DNA of 13,252 nucleotides, from positions 1-13,252 of the forward strand of contig JAZRIK010000073.1 of assembly GCA_045645245.1 (NCBI GenBank). Reading direction: 5' to 3'. The stretch comes from Scatosoma sp045645245 (lineage in GTDB: Bacteria; Bacillota; Clostridia; Christensenellales; Borkfalkiaceae). The position numbers and the translations under genes are program-made. This document shows, one piece after another, positions 6,651 to 13,252 of the stretch; the first letter of the stretch is position 1; each line of letters begins with the position of its first letter. The notes below the pieces were generated by a model, which was not told where the DNA came from, searched no databases, and worked only from the letters and a program-made list of their open reading frames with translations.

Positions 6651-7634
6651 ATGATTTTCGATTTACATTGCGATACAATTTGGAAAATTGATACGGCGCG
6701 GCAAAAAGGCGAAAGTATTTGTTTGAAAAAATCGCATTTGCAAGTCGATGAAGAAAAGCTTATTAAGGGCAACTATTTAGCGCAATGCTTTGCGATTTTT
6801 GCGCACGCGCATAACGAAAATCCGTACGCAACGTGTATGCGTATGATCGACGTGTATTACGACGAGCTCAAAGCGTGCGAAAATTTACGTCCTGCATATT
6901 CCTATCAAGATATTTTACGCAACCAAAAGGATAAGAAAATTTCCGCCATTTTAACGATGGAAGACGGCGCGCCCATAGGCGAAAGCTTTGATACGCTGCA
7001 TATTTTATACGAACGCGGCGTGCGTATGGTTTGTTTGCTTTGGAATTACGTCAACCAAATCGGGCATCATAACCGCGGTAAGTTTTTAAGCGACGGCCGC
7101 CCCGACGATATCACGCCCGTCACCGATAAGGGCTTGACCGATTTTGGAAAAGCGCTCGTACAAGAAATGAATAAAAAGGGAATGATTATCGACGTTTCCC
7201 ATCTTTCCGACGCGGGGTTTTACGACGTGATTGCTTTAAGCGATAAGCCGATTATTGCGTCCCATTCCAACGCAAGGGGGCTGTGCGGACATATCCGCAA
7301 CTTTACCGACGATATGCTGTATAAATTAGCGGACAACGGCGGCGTAATGGGTATGAACTATGCAAAATATTTTTTACACAGCGACGCCGAGCTGGGCAAG
7401 GATACCATTGCGGGAGTGCTTGCGCATATTAAATATATCAGCGCGAAAATCGGGCTGAACAATATCGGTTTGGGCAGCGATTAGGACGGAATTTCTACCG
7501 ATTTAGGTATGAACTCTGCCGATCAGTTGCCCTGTTTGGTTGGGGCGCTTGATCGGGCAGGTTTTTCGACAGGCGATATTGAAAAAATCTGTTATCGAAA
7601 CGCGCTTCGCGTGTTTAAGGAATGCTTAAAATAA
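6651..7634 (+). pseudogene. Membrane dipeptidase (peptidase M19) interrupted by one in-frame amber codon
   Basis: M19 peptidases are zinc-dependent dipeptidases. The N-terminus shows DLHCDT (4-9) with the HxD metal pair; TMEDG carries the conserved Glu, and ISVSH-like IDVSH plus SHSNARGLCGHIRN carry the conserved His residues. Codon 278 (7482-7484) is TAG, inside the motif that should read GSD-aromatic-DG. After it 49 sense codons continue in the same frame (DGIS..., ending RNALRVFKECLK) with ordinary codon use and a normal M19 C-terminus, then TAA at 7632-7634. The whole frame is 327 codons, the family's usual size. The 277-residue product would lack the C-terminal helices. It may be a recent nonsense mutation, a sequencing error or suppression. 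A good ribosome site (CAGGAGC) and 22-base spacing suggest it is the last gene of the feo operon. Confidence 0.9.
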
Positions 7635-7680
7635 GCAAAACGCATAGGGCAGGTACGCGTTGAACGTAAAAAATAAACGT

Positions 7681-7709
7681 AAAACGGACGGTAAAAACCG
7701 TCCGTTTTT
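7681..7709. terminator. Bidirectional intrinsic terminator after the dipeptidase
   Basis: An 11-bp perfect stem (AAAACGGACGG with CCGTCCGTTTT) has a TAAAAA loop. T runs follow it on the plus strand (TTTTT) and on the minus strand (TTTT). It can end the feo-dipeptidase transcript on one strand and any minus-strand transcript that passes the 6S-like RNA on the other. Confidence 0.9.
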
Positions 7710-7742
7710 GTGTGCCTAAAATAAGGCAAGAATTTGCAAATA

Positions 7743-7917
7743 AAATCCGCCTGTGCCGCACCTCGACAACAAGATGAACCCAGCTTCTGCTAGGTGGGTG
7801 CTGCATCTTTGCGCATCGGACTTTCCGTAAAACAGACCTTGCCTATCGCAACGAATACCTGCTCCCTTGTTAATATTGTGGATTCCGTTATATGCCGAAC
7901 TCCGAACACCGCAGATT
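7743..7917 (-). ncRNA. ssrS: 6S RNA (RNA polymerase-binding regulatory RNA)
   Basis: A transcript of about 175 nt on the minus strand is bounded by a closing helix: AAATCTGC (7917-7910) pairs with GCGGATTT (7750-7743), with further pairing GTGTT/GGCAC just inside. It has an apical helix containing TTGCG/CGCAA and a large open central region. The 3' side of that region carries CAGCACCCACCT and a 7-bp hairpin (ACCTAGC, AGAA loop, GCTGGGT; 7795-7778). This long rod with a central bubble, the GCGGTGTTCG-like 5' segment and the GGTTCA segment are the pattern of Firmicutes 6S RNA, which mimics an open promoter and binds sigma-A polymerase. It has its own perfect promoter, and no open frame in it looks like a gene. 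The 3' end is approximate. The call rests on remembered structure, not a model search. Confidence 0.82.
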
Positions 7918-7924
7918 TGTCTTT

Positions 7925-7953
7925 ATTATACCTATTTTTTTCGTGCTTGTCAA
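7925..7953 (-). promoter_or_regulatory. Consensus promoter of the 6S-like RNA
   Basis: On the minus strand TTGACA (7953-7948), a 17-base spacer and TATAAT (7930-7925) give a perfect sigma-A promoter. Transcription would start at about 7918, exactly where the closing helix begins. A perfect promoter with no coding frame behind it is the main reason to expect a stable RNA here. Confidence 0.9.
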
Positions 7954-7973
7954 CGAAATGCAACAGGAAAATT

Positions 7974-8798
7974 TTAGCCGTTCAAATTTTTCAAAAAGCC
8001 GAAAATTTCCTTTTCAAAATTTAAGCCGTACCGCTTATCCTTTACTTCGTTTGCCGAACGAATAATGGCGTTTGTGACGAACTCGGACGCGAGTAAAACG
8101 GCGGTTTCTTCACTCTTTCCACGCATAAGCGCGCCCACGAACGCCGACGCGAACACGTCGCCTGCGCCGCAAAAAAAGCCGGGTATATTTTGCGCGGAAA
8201 ATTGCTTTTCTTCGCCGCTTTCATTCAAGTACGAAACCAAAATATTTGCGCCTTGATGTATGCCCGTGACGATGGGGCGCGGACACAACGTTTTTAACCG
8301 CTGTAAAACGGCGGAAGTAGGGTATTGCTCATCGCCTACGGGGTAAGCGACGCCCGAAAGGTAGCAAGCTTCCGTCACGTTAGGCAAAATATAATTTGCC
8401 TGCTTGCAAAGCGCGCGCATTTTATCCACAAACGCCTGCGTAAACCCTGCGTATAACTGACCGCCGTCCCCCATAACCGGATCGACGATAAACAGTCCGT
8501 TTTCTTTCAAAAATTCTTTTTTGATTTGCGATACCAAGTCAATTTGCTCAATACTGCCCAAATATCCGCTGTAAATGCAGTCGAACGTGATGCCCAGCGA
8601 TTTCCAGTGTCTTAAAATGTCGGGAATATCGCTCGTAAGGTCGCGGAAGGTATAACCTTCAAAGCCGCCCGTGTGGGTGGAAAGGAGTGCGGTAGGCAAC
8701 ACGTCGCAGGTGACGCCGCACGCGGAAATAATGGGAACGGAAACGCTCAAAGAGCATTTTCCCACGCAAGATATATCGTTGATAGCAAGTACGCGCAT
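7974..8798 (-). CDS. pdxY: Pyridoxamine/pyridoxal kinase (ribokinase-like fold)
   Basis: This enzyme phosphorylates pyridoxal-type vitamers with ATP in the vitamin B6 salvage pathway. The 274-residue protein has the N-terminal NDISCVGKCSL segment, THTGGF (41-46), VDPVMGDGG (105-113), LPNVTEA (138-144) and the anion hole GAGD (211-214), with Asp214 as catalytic base. This is the complete ribokinase-like set at the usual length for pyridoxal kinases. Related ThiD-type kinases share the fold, but the early HTGGF segment and overall pattern favour pyridoxamine kinase. GGAG precedes the ATG and a perfect promoter lies 38 bases upstream. It is divergent from aspS, and the 6S-like RNA begins 56 bases beyond its stop. 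Confidence 0.9.
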   Translation of the reverse strand: MRVLAINDISCVGKCSLSVSVPIISACGVTCDVLPTALLSTHTGGFEGYTFRDLTSDIPDILRHWKSLGITFDCIYSGYLGSIEQIDLVSQIKKEFLKENGLFIVDPVMGDGGQLYAGFTQAFVDKMRALCKQANYILPNVTEACYLSGVAYPVGDEQYPTSAVLQRLKTLCPRPIVTGIHQGANILVSYLNESGEEKQFSAQNIPGFFCGAGDVFASAFVGALMRGKSEETAVLLASEFVTNAIIRSANEVKDKRYGLNFEKEIFGFLKNLNG

Positions 8799-8836
8799 AG
8801 CTTTTACACTCCACGAACAAAAAATTATGTAAATCT

Positions 8837-8865
8837 ATTATAAAATACTTGCTTTTTTTTGTCAA
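8837..8865 (-). promoter_or_regulatory. Consensus promoter of pdxY
   Basis: On the minus strand TTGACA (8865-8860), a 17-base mostly A-rich spacer and TATAAT (8842-8837) form a perfect promoter. It leaves a leader of roughly 30 bases to the pdxY ATG. It overlaps the candidate aspS promoter on the other strand. Confidence 0.88.
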
Positions 8866-8877
8866 TCGCATTAAAAT
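8849..8877 (+). promoter_or_regulatory. Possible aspS promoter, overlapping the pdxY promoter
   Basis: TTGCTT (8849-8854) and TAAAAT (8872-8877) are spaced by 17 bases on the plus strand. Both boxes are below consensus and other pairings are possible (for example TTGTCA at 8859 with TAGATA at 8882), so the position is uncertain. No T-box or other leader structure is evident before aspS. Confidence 0.4.
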
Positions 8878-8916
8878 AGAATAGATAAGATTTTTTCTAA
8901 AAAAGAGGTTATTTTT

Positions 8917-10248
8917 ATGGCAATCAAGGGTGAACTTCAACAAACGACGGTGGCTTTTGCGGATTTTGAAAAATACGAAAACCAAATTGTCACCATCAAG
9001 GGTACAATCCATAATATTCGTATGATGTCCGACTTTGCGTTTATCATCGTAAGAACGGCGCGTGAAACTATTCAATGCGTGTACGCAGAAAGCTTTTCCG
9101 ATTATCGTTTAGCCGACGACGTAAAGGAAGAATGCGCCGCGAAAATTACGGGTAAAGTAGTAGCGGGCGAAACGCGCGACGGCAGCAAACGCTACGAGCT
9201 GCAAATTCATAATATCGAGCTCTTGTCCCACCCTGCGGACATTCCGCCTGTGGTGATCACGAAAAAGCAGGTGAACTGCGATTTATCCACCAAGCTCGAC
9301 TATCGTCCCGTGACCTTGCGCAACCCCAAAGAACGCGCCATTTTCAAAATGCAAGAAGGTATCGCAAGGGGGTTTAGAGAATATTTAACTTCGCAGGGCT
9401 TTACCGAAATCCGCACGCCGAAGATTAACTTTGCAGGCGCAGAAGGCGGTACGAATTTGTTCAAGCTCGACTATTTTGGCAAAGAAGTTGCGCTGGCGCA
9501 ATCGCCTCAGCTTTATAAGCAAATGCTAATTGCCGTGTATGAAAGAGTGTTTGAAATTGCACCCGTATTCCGCGCGGAGCACCACGACACTTCCCGCCAT
9601 TTGAACGAATATATTTCGATGGACTTTGAAATGGGCTTTATCGAAAGCTTCGAAGACATTATGCAAATGGAAACGGGCGCGCTCAAATATATTATGAATT
9701 TGCTTAAAACCGATTATCAAAACGAGCTCGAGCTTTTGCACGTGGACGTGCCTGAAATTACGGAAATTCCCACGCTGAAATTTATGGAAGCGAAAGAAAT
9801 TTTGATGAAAACGTTTAAGTATAAGCCGTCGGATATGAAGGATTTCGACCCCGAAGAAGAACAGCTTTTGGGTAAATACGCAAAAAAACAATTCAATTCC
9901 GATTTCATTTTCATCACCCATTACCCGTCCAAAAAACGTCCGTTCTATACGATGGACGACCCTGCTGACCCCGAATACACGCTGTCGTTCGACTTGCTGT
10001 TTAGGGGCTTGGAAATCACGTCGGGCGGTCAACGTATTCACGATTATAAGGCGCAAGTGGAAAAGATGCAAAAGCTGGGTATGAGCCCTGAAGAATTCGA
10101 AACGTATCTTATGCTCCACAAGTACGGCGCACCCCCGCACGGTGGGCTTGGTATCGGCTTGGAACGCTTGACGATGCACTTGCTCGGCGCGAAGAACGTG
10201 CGCGAAGCAACGATGTTCCCCCGCGATATTAACCGCGTCAGCCCGTAA
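8917..10248 (+). CDS. aspS: Aspartate--tRNA ligase, archaeal/eukaryotic type
   Basis: This class II synthetase charges tRNA with aspartate. The 443 residues comprise an OB-fold anticodon domain (about 15-105) and the catalytic core. Motif 1 is near FTEIRTPKI (162-170), then GAEGGTNLF and AQSPQLYKQ; motif 2 is FRAEHHDTSRHLNE (218-231); motif 3 is GLGIGLERL (410-418), with the C-terminus FPRDINRVSP. At 443 residues, without the roughly 120-residue GAD insertion, it is the short archaeal type, not the roughly 590-residue bacterial type. The AspRS-specific segments exclude AsnRS. His32 in GTIHNIR sits where discriminating archaeal enzymes have Trp and non-discriminating ones have His, so it may also charge tRNA-Asn (inferred). 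AGAGG precedes the ATG. Confidence 0.95.
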   Translation: MAIKGELQQTTVAFADFEKYENQIVTIKGTIHNIRMMSDFAFIIVRTARETIQCVYAESFSDYRLADDVKEECAAKITGKVVAGETRDGSKRYELQIHNIELLSHPADIPPVVITKKQVNCDLSTKLDYRPVTLRNPKERAIFKMQEGIARGFREYLTSQGFTEIRTPKINFAGAEGGTNLFKLDYFGKEVALAQSPQLYKQMLIAVYERVFEIAPVFRAEHHDTSRHLNEYISMDFEMGFIESFEDIMQMETGALKYIMNLLKTDYQNELELLHVDVPEITEIPTLKFMEAKEILMKTFKYKPSDMKDFDPEEEQLLGKYAKKQFNSDFIFITHYPSKKRPFYTMDDPADPEYTLSFDLLFRGLEITSGGQRIHDYKAQVEKMQKLGMSPEEFETYLMLHKYGAPPHGGLGIGLERLTMHLLGAKNVREATMFPRDINRVSP

Positions 10249-10269
10249 TGGCTTAAAAGGAGTTTATGT

Positions 10270-10968
10270 ATGTGGAACGGCAAGAAAAAAGCAGTCACGT
10301 TTAGCTTTGACGACGGCGTCACGCAGGATATAAGAACGGTTGAAATACTCAATCGCTACGGCTTAAAAGGTACGTTTAATTTGAATTCCGGCTCTCTGGG
10401 CTGCCTTGGCGATACCGACCCTTGGGGTGCGGTGCGCCACAAAGTACGCGCGTCTATAGTTCGCGAGCTGTATCAAGGGCACGAAGTTGCCGTGCACACG
10501 CTTACGCATCCAAATTTAACGACGTTGGACGAAGAAACGATTATCAGACAAGTAGAGCTTGACAGAAGATTACTGCAAGAGCTTTGCGGGTATGATATTG
10601 TGGGTATGGCATATCCTTGCGGCGGAGTAAACAACGACGACCGCGTTGCGGAAATTATCCGTGCTAATACGCCCATTCGGTACGCTCGAACGATTACGTC
10701 CACGCATAACTTCGATTTGCAGGATAACTTATTGCGTTTTAACCCGACCGTGTATTATTCGGAAGAAGGGGTTGCCGAAAAGCTGATTGACGAGTTTTTG
10801 GCAAAAGAAACAAACGAGCCGCAGTTGTTCTATTTGTGGGGGCATACCTACGAATTTGACAGGAACGGCGGAAACTGGGAGCGTTTTGAAAATATTTGCA
10901 AAATGCTTGCAGGGAAAGCGGATATTTTCTACGGCACGAATAAGGAAGTTTTGCTCAAAAACGACTAA
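10270..10968 (+). CDS. Polysaccharide deacetylase family protein (NodB fold)
   Basis: The 232-residue protein is a carbohydrate esterase family 4 type deacetylase. It shows TFSFDDG (10-16) with the catalytic-base and metal Asp pair, the metal-binding His pair in AVHTLTHPNL (His76, His80), YPCGG (115-119) as a variant of the usual YP.G motif, and a late GHTYEFD segment with the C-terminal histidine. There is no signal peptide or membrane helix, so it is probably cytosolic, unlike peptidoglycan deacetylases; a small-sugar or other N-acyl substrate is possible. Its AAAGGAG ribosome site and 21-base distance from aspS suggest co-transcription. No clear terminator follows before the ileS promoter. 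Family is sure, substrate unknown. Confidence 0.9.
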   Translation: MWNGKKKAVTFSFDDGVTQDIRTVEILNRYGLKGTFNLNSGSLGCLGDTDPWGAVRHKVRASIVRELYQGHEVAVHTLTHPNLTTLDEETIIRQVELDRRLLQELCGYDIVGMAYPCGGVNNDDRVAEIIRANTPIRYARTITSTHNFDLQDNLLRFNPTVYYSEEGVAEKLIDEFLAKETNEPQLFYLWGHTYEFDRNGGNWERFENICKMLAGKADIFYGTNKEVLLKND

Positions 10969-10975
10969 AATTTAC

Positions 10976-11004
10976 TTTACAAAGTAAAAAAATCGTGATA
11001 TAAT
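10976..11004 (+). promoter_or_regulatory. Promoter of the T-box-ileS transcript
   Basis: TTTACA (10976-10981) and TATAAT (10999-11004) are spaced by 17 bases, with TG one base before the -10 box (extended -10). The expected start at about 11011 lies just before the T-box Stem I. The -35 box lies in an 18-base AT-rich palindrome (10971-10988). Confidence 0.8.
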
Positions 11005-11010
11005 AGTTAA

Positions 11011-11269
11011 AAATTCAATACAAAGGCGTTAAAAAAGGACAACGCTTTTACGGCAAACCGCACAGAGAAATTCCGCTAACGGTGAAAGGAAGAAGGGGCG
11101 CGTAAAAGATATCACCTTATCAGCTGATTTGACGAAAGGGAACGAGTAGTTGAATACGGTTTTGCTCTCCGTTATCACGAGCAACGAATGATGGTTCGGT
11201 GGTTTGATAAACAACTCGGCTTAAAAGTCCGTTGTGTTTTTTCCGAAACACGACGGATTTTTTATTTTT
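11011..11269 (+). promoter_or_regulatory. T-box riboswitch (tRNA-Ile sensing) controlling ileS
   Basis: The leader folds as a T-box. The base of Stem I is CGTTAAA (11027-11033) with TTTGACG (11128-11134), and a middle helix is CTTTTACG (11045-11052) with CGTAAAAG (11101-11108). The distal part has AGAGA and TTCC...GGTGAAAGGAA. The specifier loop lies 3' of the middle helix and contains ATC (11111-11113) followed by A, an Ile codon matching the downstream gene. Stem III is TTGCTC/GAGCAA (11162-11184). TGGT (11200-11203) can pair with the ACCA end of uncharged tRNA-Ile, and a terminator follows. The usual ACCGCG half of the T-box is not present: the sequence after GGTGGT is TTGATAAAC, so the antiterminator is atypical. 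Confidence 0.92.
11228..11269 (+). terminator. Regulated terminator of the ileS T-box
   Basis: A 12-bp stem (11228-11239 with 11246-11257, one G-T wobble) has a 6-base loop and is followed by TTTTTTATTTTT. It should end transcription when tRNA-Ile is charged and be avoided when uncharged tRNA-Ile is bound. Confidence 0.92.
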
Positions 11270-11301
11270 CGATAAACAAACTCTGCAAAAGGAGAAAAGA
11301 T

Positions 11302-13252
11302 ATGTCAATGTACAAAAAAGTAGATACTTCGCTCAATTTCGTGGAAAGAGAGAAGAAGATTGTTGAGTACTGGAACGAAAACAAGGTTTTTGAAGAGAGT
11401 ATGACTTCCCGCGCGGACGGAGAAGAATTTTCCTTCTACGACGGTCCGCCCACGGCAAACGGTAAGCCGCACATCGGGCATATTTTAACGCGCGTAATGA
11501 AAGACATCGTACCGCGCTATCAAACGATGAAAGGTAAGCACGTTTTAAGAAAAGCGGGCTGGGATACGCACGGGCTTCCCGTCGAACTCGAAGTAGAGAA
11601 AAAACTCGGTTTAGAAAGCAAAACGGGTATCGAAAGCTACGGTATCGAGCCGTTCATTAAGCAATGTAAGCAGTCCGTTTGGCAATACACCAACGAGTGG
11701 AAACAAATGTCCGATAGAGTAGGGTACTGGTGCGATATGGACAATCCGTACGTCACCTACCACGATAATTATATCGAATCGGAATGGTGGGCGCTCAAAG
11801 AAATTCACAAAAAAGGACTTTTATATAAAGGACACAAAATCGTGCCCTATTGTCCCCGTTGCGGAACGGCGCTTTCTTCCCACGAAGTAGCGCAGGGCTA
11901 TAAAGACGTAAAGCAAACGACGGCGTTCGTGAAATTTGCCGTTAAGGGCGAAGAAAATAAATACATTCTCGCTTGGACGACTACGCCTTGGACGCTTCCG
12001 TCCAACGTCGCCCTTTGTATGCACCCCGAATACGACTACGTGGAAGTGCAAATGGACGAAAACGGCGAAAAGTACGTGCTCGCGCAAGGGCTTTTGCAAT
12101 CGGTACTCGGTGAAGAAGGGTATCAAGTGCTTTCCACCAAAAAAGGTAAAGAATACGAATATACCGAATACGAGCCGCTGTATCCGTTTGGCAAAGAAGT
12201 GTTCAAATACCGCGAAAAGGCGCATTTCGTCACCTGCGATACGTACGTCACGCTTTCCGACGGTACGGGCGTTGTGCATATCGCGCCCGCGTTTGGTGAA
12301 GACGACTATAAAGTGGGCGTTCGCTACGGCTTGCCCGTTGTACAACTCATCAACGAAGAAGGGAAATTCCCTGCCGGCTGCGGCGAATTCACGGGCGTAG
12401 GCGCGCAAGCGGCTGACCCTGCTGTAATTAAAGATTTGAAAGCGCGCGGCTTGCTTTTGAAACCGCTGGAAGTAATGCACAGCTATCCTTTCTGCTGGCG
12501 TTGCGATACACCGCTTATTTACTATGCGCGTTCCAGCTGGTTTATTAAGGTGACGGCGATTAAAGATAGATTAATTGCGGCAAACCGTTCGGTCAACTGG
12601 ATGCCCGAAACCATCAAGGAAGGGCGTATGGGCAATTTCCTTGAAAACGTAATCGACTGGGGCTTGTCGCGCGATCGCTACTGGGGTACGCCGTTGCCCG
12701 TTTGGGTATGTCCCGATTGCGGCGAAATCGAAGTAATCGGCTCGCGTGAAGAACTTGTGCAAAAATGCGGTGCGGCAAAGGATATCGAATTGCACCGCCC
12801 GTACTTGGACGAACTTACCTGCGCTTGTCAAAAATGCGGGGGTAAGATGAAACGCACGCCCGAAGTTATCGATTGTTGGTTCGATTCCGGTTCGATGCCG
12901 TTTGCGCAATACCATTACCCGTTTGAAAATAAAGATTTATTCGAGCAAACGTTCCCTGCCGATTTCATTTCCGAAGCGGTGGATCAAACGCGCGGCTGGT
13001 TCTATACGCTGCTCGTTATCTCGACCTTGCTCTTTGATAAAGCGCCGTTCAAAAACTGTATCGTACTCGGTCACGTCAACGATAAAAACGGCGTAAAGAT
13101 GAGTAAGCACAAAGGCAACGTCGTAGATCCTTGGACGGTACTCGATAAACAGGGTGCAGACGCCGTTCGTTGGTATTTCTACACTTCGTCCGCACCTTGG
13201 CTGCCATCCCGTTTCTATCCCGAAGCAGTCAGCGAAGCGCAAAGAAAGTATA
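11302..13252 (+). CDS. ileS: Isoleucine--tRNA ligase, N-terminal 650 residues (3'-truncated by window edge)
   Basis: This class I synthetase charges tRNA-Ile. The frame is open to the window edge (650 codons of a protein usually around 900-1,050). HIGH is at 57-60 within DGPPTANGKPHIGHIL. The editing domain has WTTTPWTLPSN, and the second catalytic signature KMSKHKGN is at 599-606. Cys pairs CPRCG, CPDCG and CQKCGG look like zinc ribbons. The WDTHGLPVELEVEKKLG and LPSN segments and the KMSKHKGN variant resemble the eukaryote-like type 2 enzymes common in Clostridia rather than type 1, which usually has KMSKS; this is from memory and not proven. AAAGGAG precedes ATG 11302, and a second ATG two codons on is a weaker choice. 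It is controlled by the T-box upstream. Confidence 0.96.
   Translation, partial: MSMYKKVDTSLNFVEREKKIVEYWNENKVFEESMTSRADGEEFSFYDGPPTANGKPHIGHILTRVMKDIVPRYQTMKGKHVLRKAGWDTHGLPVELEVEKKLGLESKTGIESYGIEPFIKQCKQSVWQYTNEWKQMSDRVGYWCDMDNPYVTYHDNYIESEWWALKEIHKKGLLYKGHKIVPYCPRCGTALSSHEVAQGYKDVKQTTAFVKFAVKGEENKYILAWTTTPWTLPSNVALCMHPEYDYVEVQMDENGEKYVLAQGLLQSVLGEEGYQVLSTKKGKEYEYTEYEPLYPFGKEVFKYREKAHFVTCDTYVTLSDGTGVVHIAPAFGEDDYKVGVRYGLPVVQLINEEGKFPAGCGEFTGVGAQAADPAVIKDLKARGLLLKPLEVMHSYPFCWRCDTPLIYYARSSWFIKVTAIKDRLIAANRSVNWMPETIKEGRMGNFLENVIDWGLSRDRYWGTPLPVWVCPDCGEIEVIGSREELVQKCGAAKDIELHRPYLDELTCACQKCGGKMKRTPEVIDCWFDSGSMPFAQYHYPFENKDLFEQTFPADFISEAVDQTRGWFYTLLVISTLLFDKAPFKNCIVLGHVNDKNGVKMSKHKGNVVDPWTVLDKQGADAVRWYFYTSSAPWLPSRFYPEAVSEAQRKY

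Noticed and set aside
3522..7484. Genome-wide recoding of TAG as a sense codon, prompted by the TAG inside the dipeptidase
   Set aside because: The second chrA gene ends with TAG at 3522-3524, directly at the natural end of the family and just before a terminator, so TAG works as a stop here. One internal TAG does not establish recoding.
7615..8024. Short open frames on both strands in the gap between the dipeptidase and pdxY
   Set aside because: They lie over the terminator and the 6S-like RNA, have no ribosome sites and show no protein-like pattern.
11821..12480. Minus-strand open frame of 219 codons opposite ileS
   Set aside because: It is antisense to unmistakable IleRS sequence, is rich in Arg, Phe and His as expected for a shadow frame, and has no recognisable domain.
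1..13252. Mobile elements, CRISPR arrays, tRNA genes, defence systems
   Set aside because: No transposase or integrase motif, no regularly spaced direct repeats, no cloverleaf and no defence-type protein was seen on either strand.

Overview
The window looks like chromosomal core sequence from an anaerobic Gram-positive bacterium of the Firmicutes, probably an uncultured gut Clostridia-type lineage. The support is a single-chain PurL, an archaeal-type aspartyl-tRNA synthetase of about 440 residues, a T-box leader in front of ileS, a FeoB-associated Cys-rich small protein, purine-rich Shine-Dalgarno sites, and several promoters at or near TTGACA-17-TATAAT. I see no phage, transposon, CRISPR array, tRNA or rRNA.

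Layout. (1) 1-1870: the 3' part of purL, then a small DUF1858 redox-disulfide protein with its own promoter and a strong terminator. (2) 1957-3591: a tight operon of an ASCH-domain protein and two short ChrA-type transporters, closed by a terminator. (3) 3613-7709: an iron operon, feoA - feoB - FeoB-associated Cys-rich protein - DtxR-family regulator - M19 dipeptidase. It starts at a perfect consensus promoter with a palindrome lying over the expected transcription start. A related palindrome lies in the feoA-feoB gap. The dipeptidase is interrupted by one in-frame TAG inside its conserved GSDxDG motif. (4) 7743-8865, minus strand: a pyridoxamine kinase gene and, downstream of it with its own consensus promoter, a roughly 175-nt RNA whose folding matches 6S RNA. 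(5) 8849-10968, plus strand: archaeal-type aspS and a NodB-fold polysaccharide deacetylase. (6) 10976-13252: promoter, T-box leader with an AUC specifier, and the first 650 codons of ileS.

How the genes fit together. The iron operon looks self-contained: Fe(II) uptake genes, a small accessory membrane protein, and a regulator whose visible metal ligands (Met, Cys, Glu, His) match the iron sensor DtxR rather than the manganese sensor MntR. The paired GTTAG-N6-CTAA sites are the natural candidates for its operators, which would form an autoregulated iron loop. The T-box couples ileS to uncharged tRNA-Ile. I found no clearly unprecedented system. The observations most worth checking are the operator pair, the amber codon in the dipeptidase, the 6S RNA and the unusual T-box antiterminator sequence.
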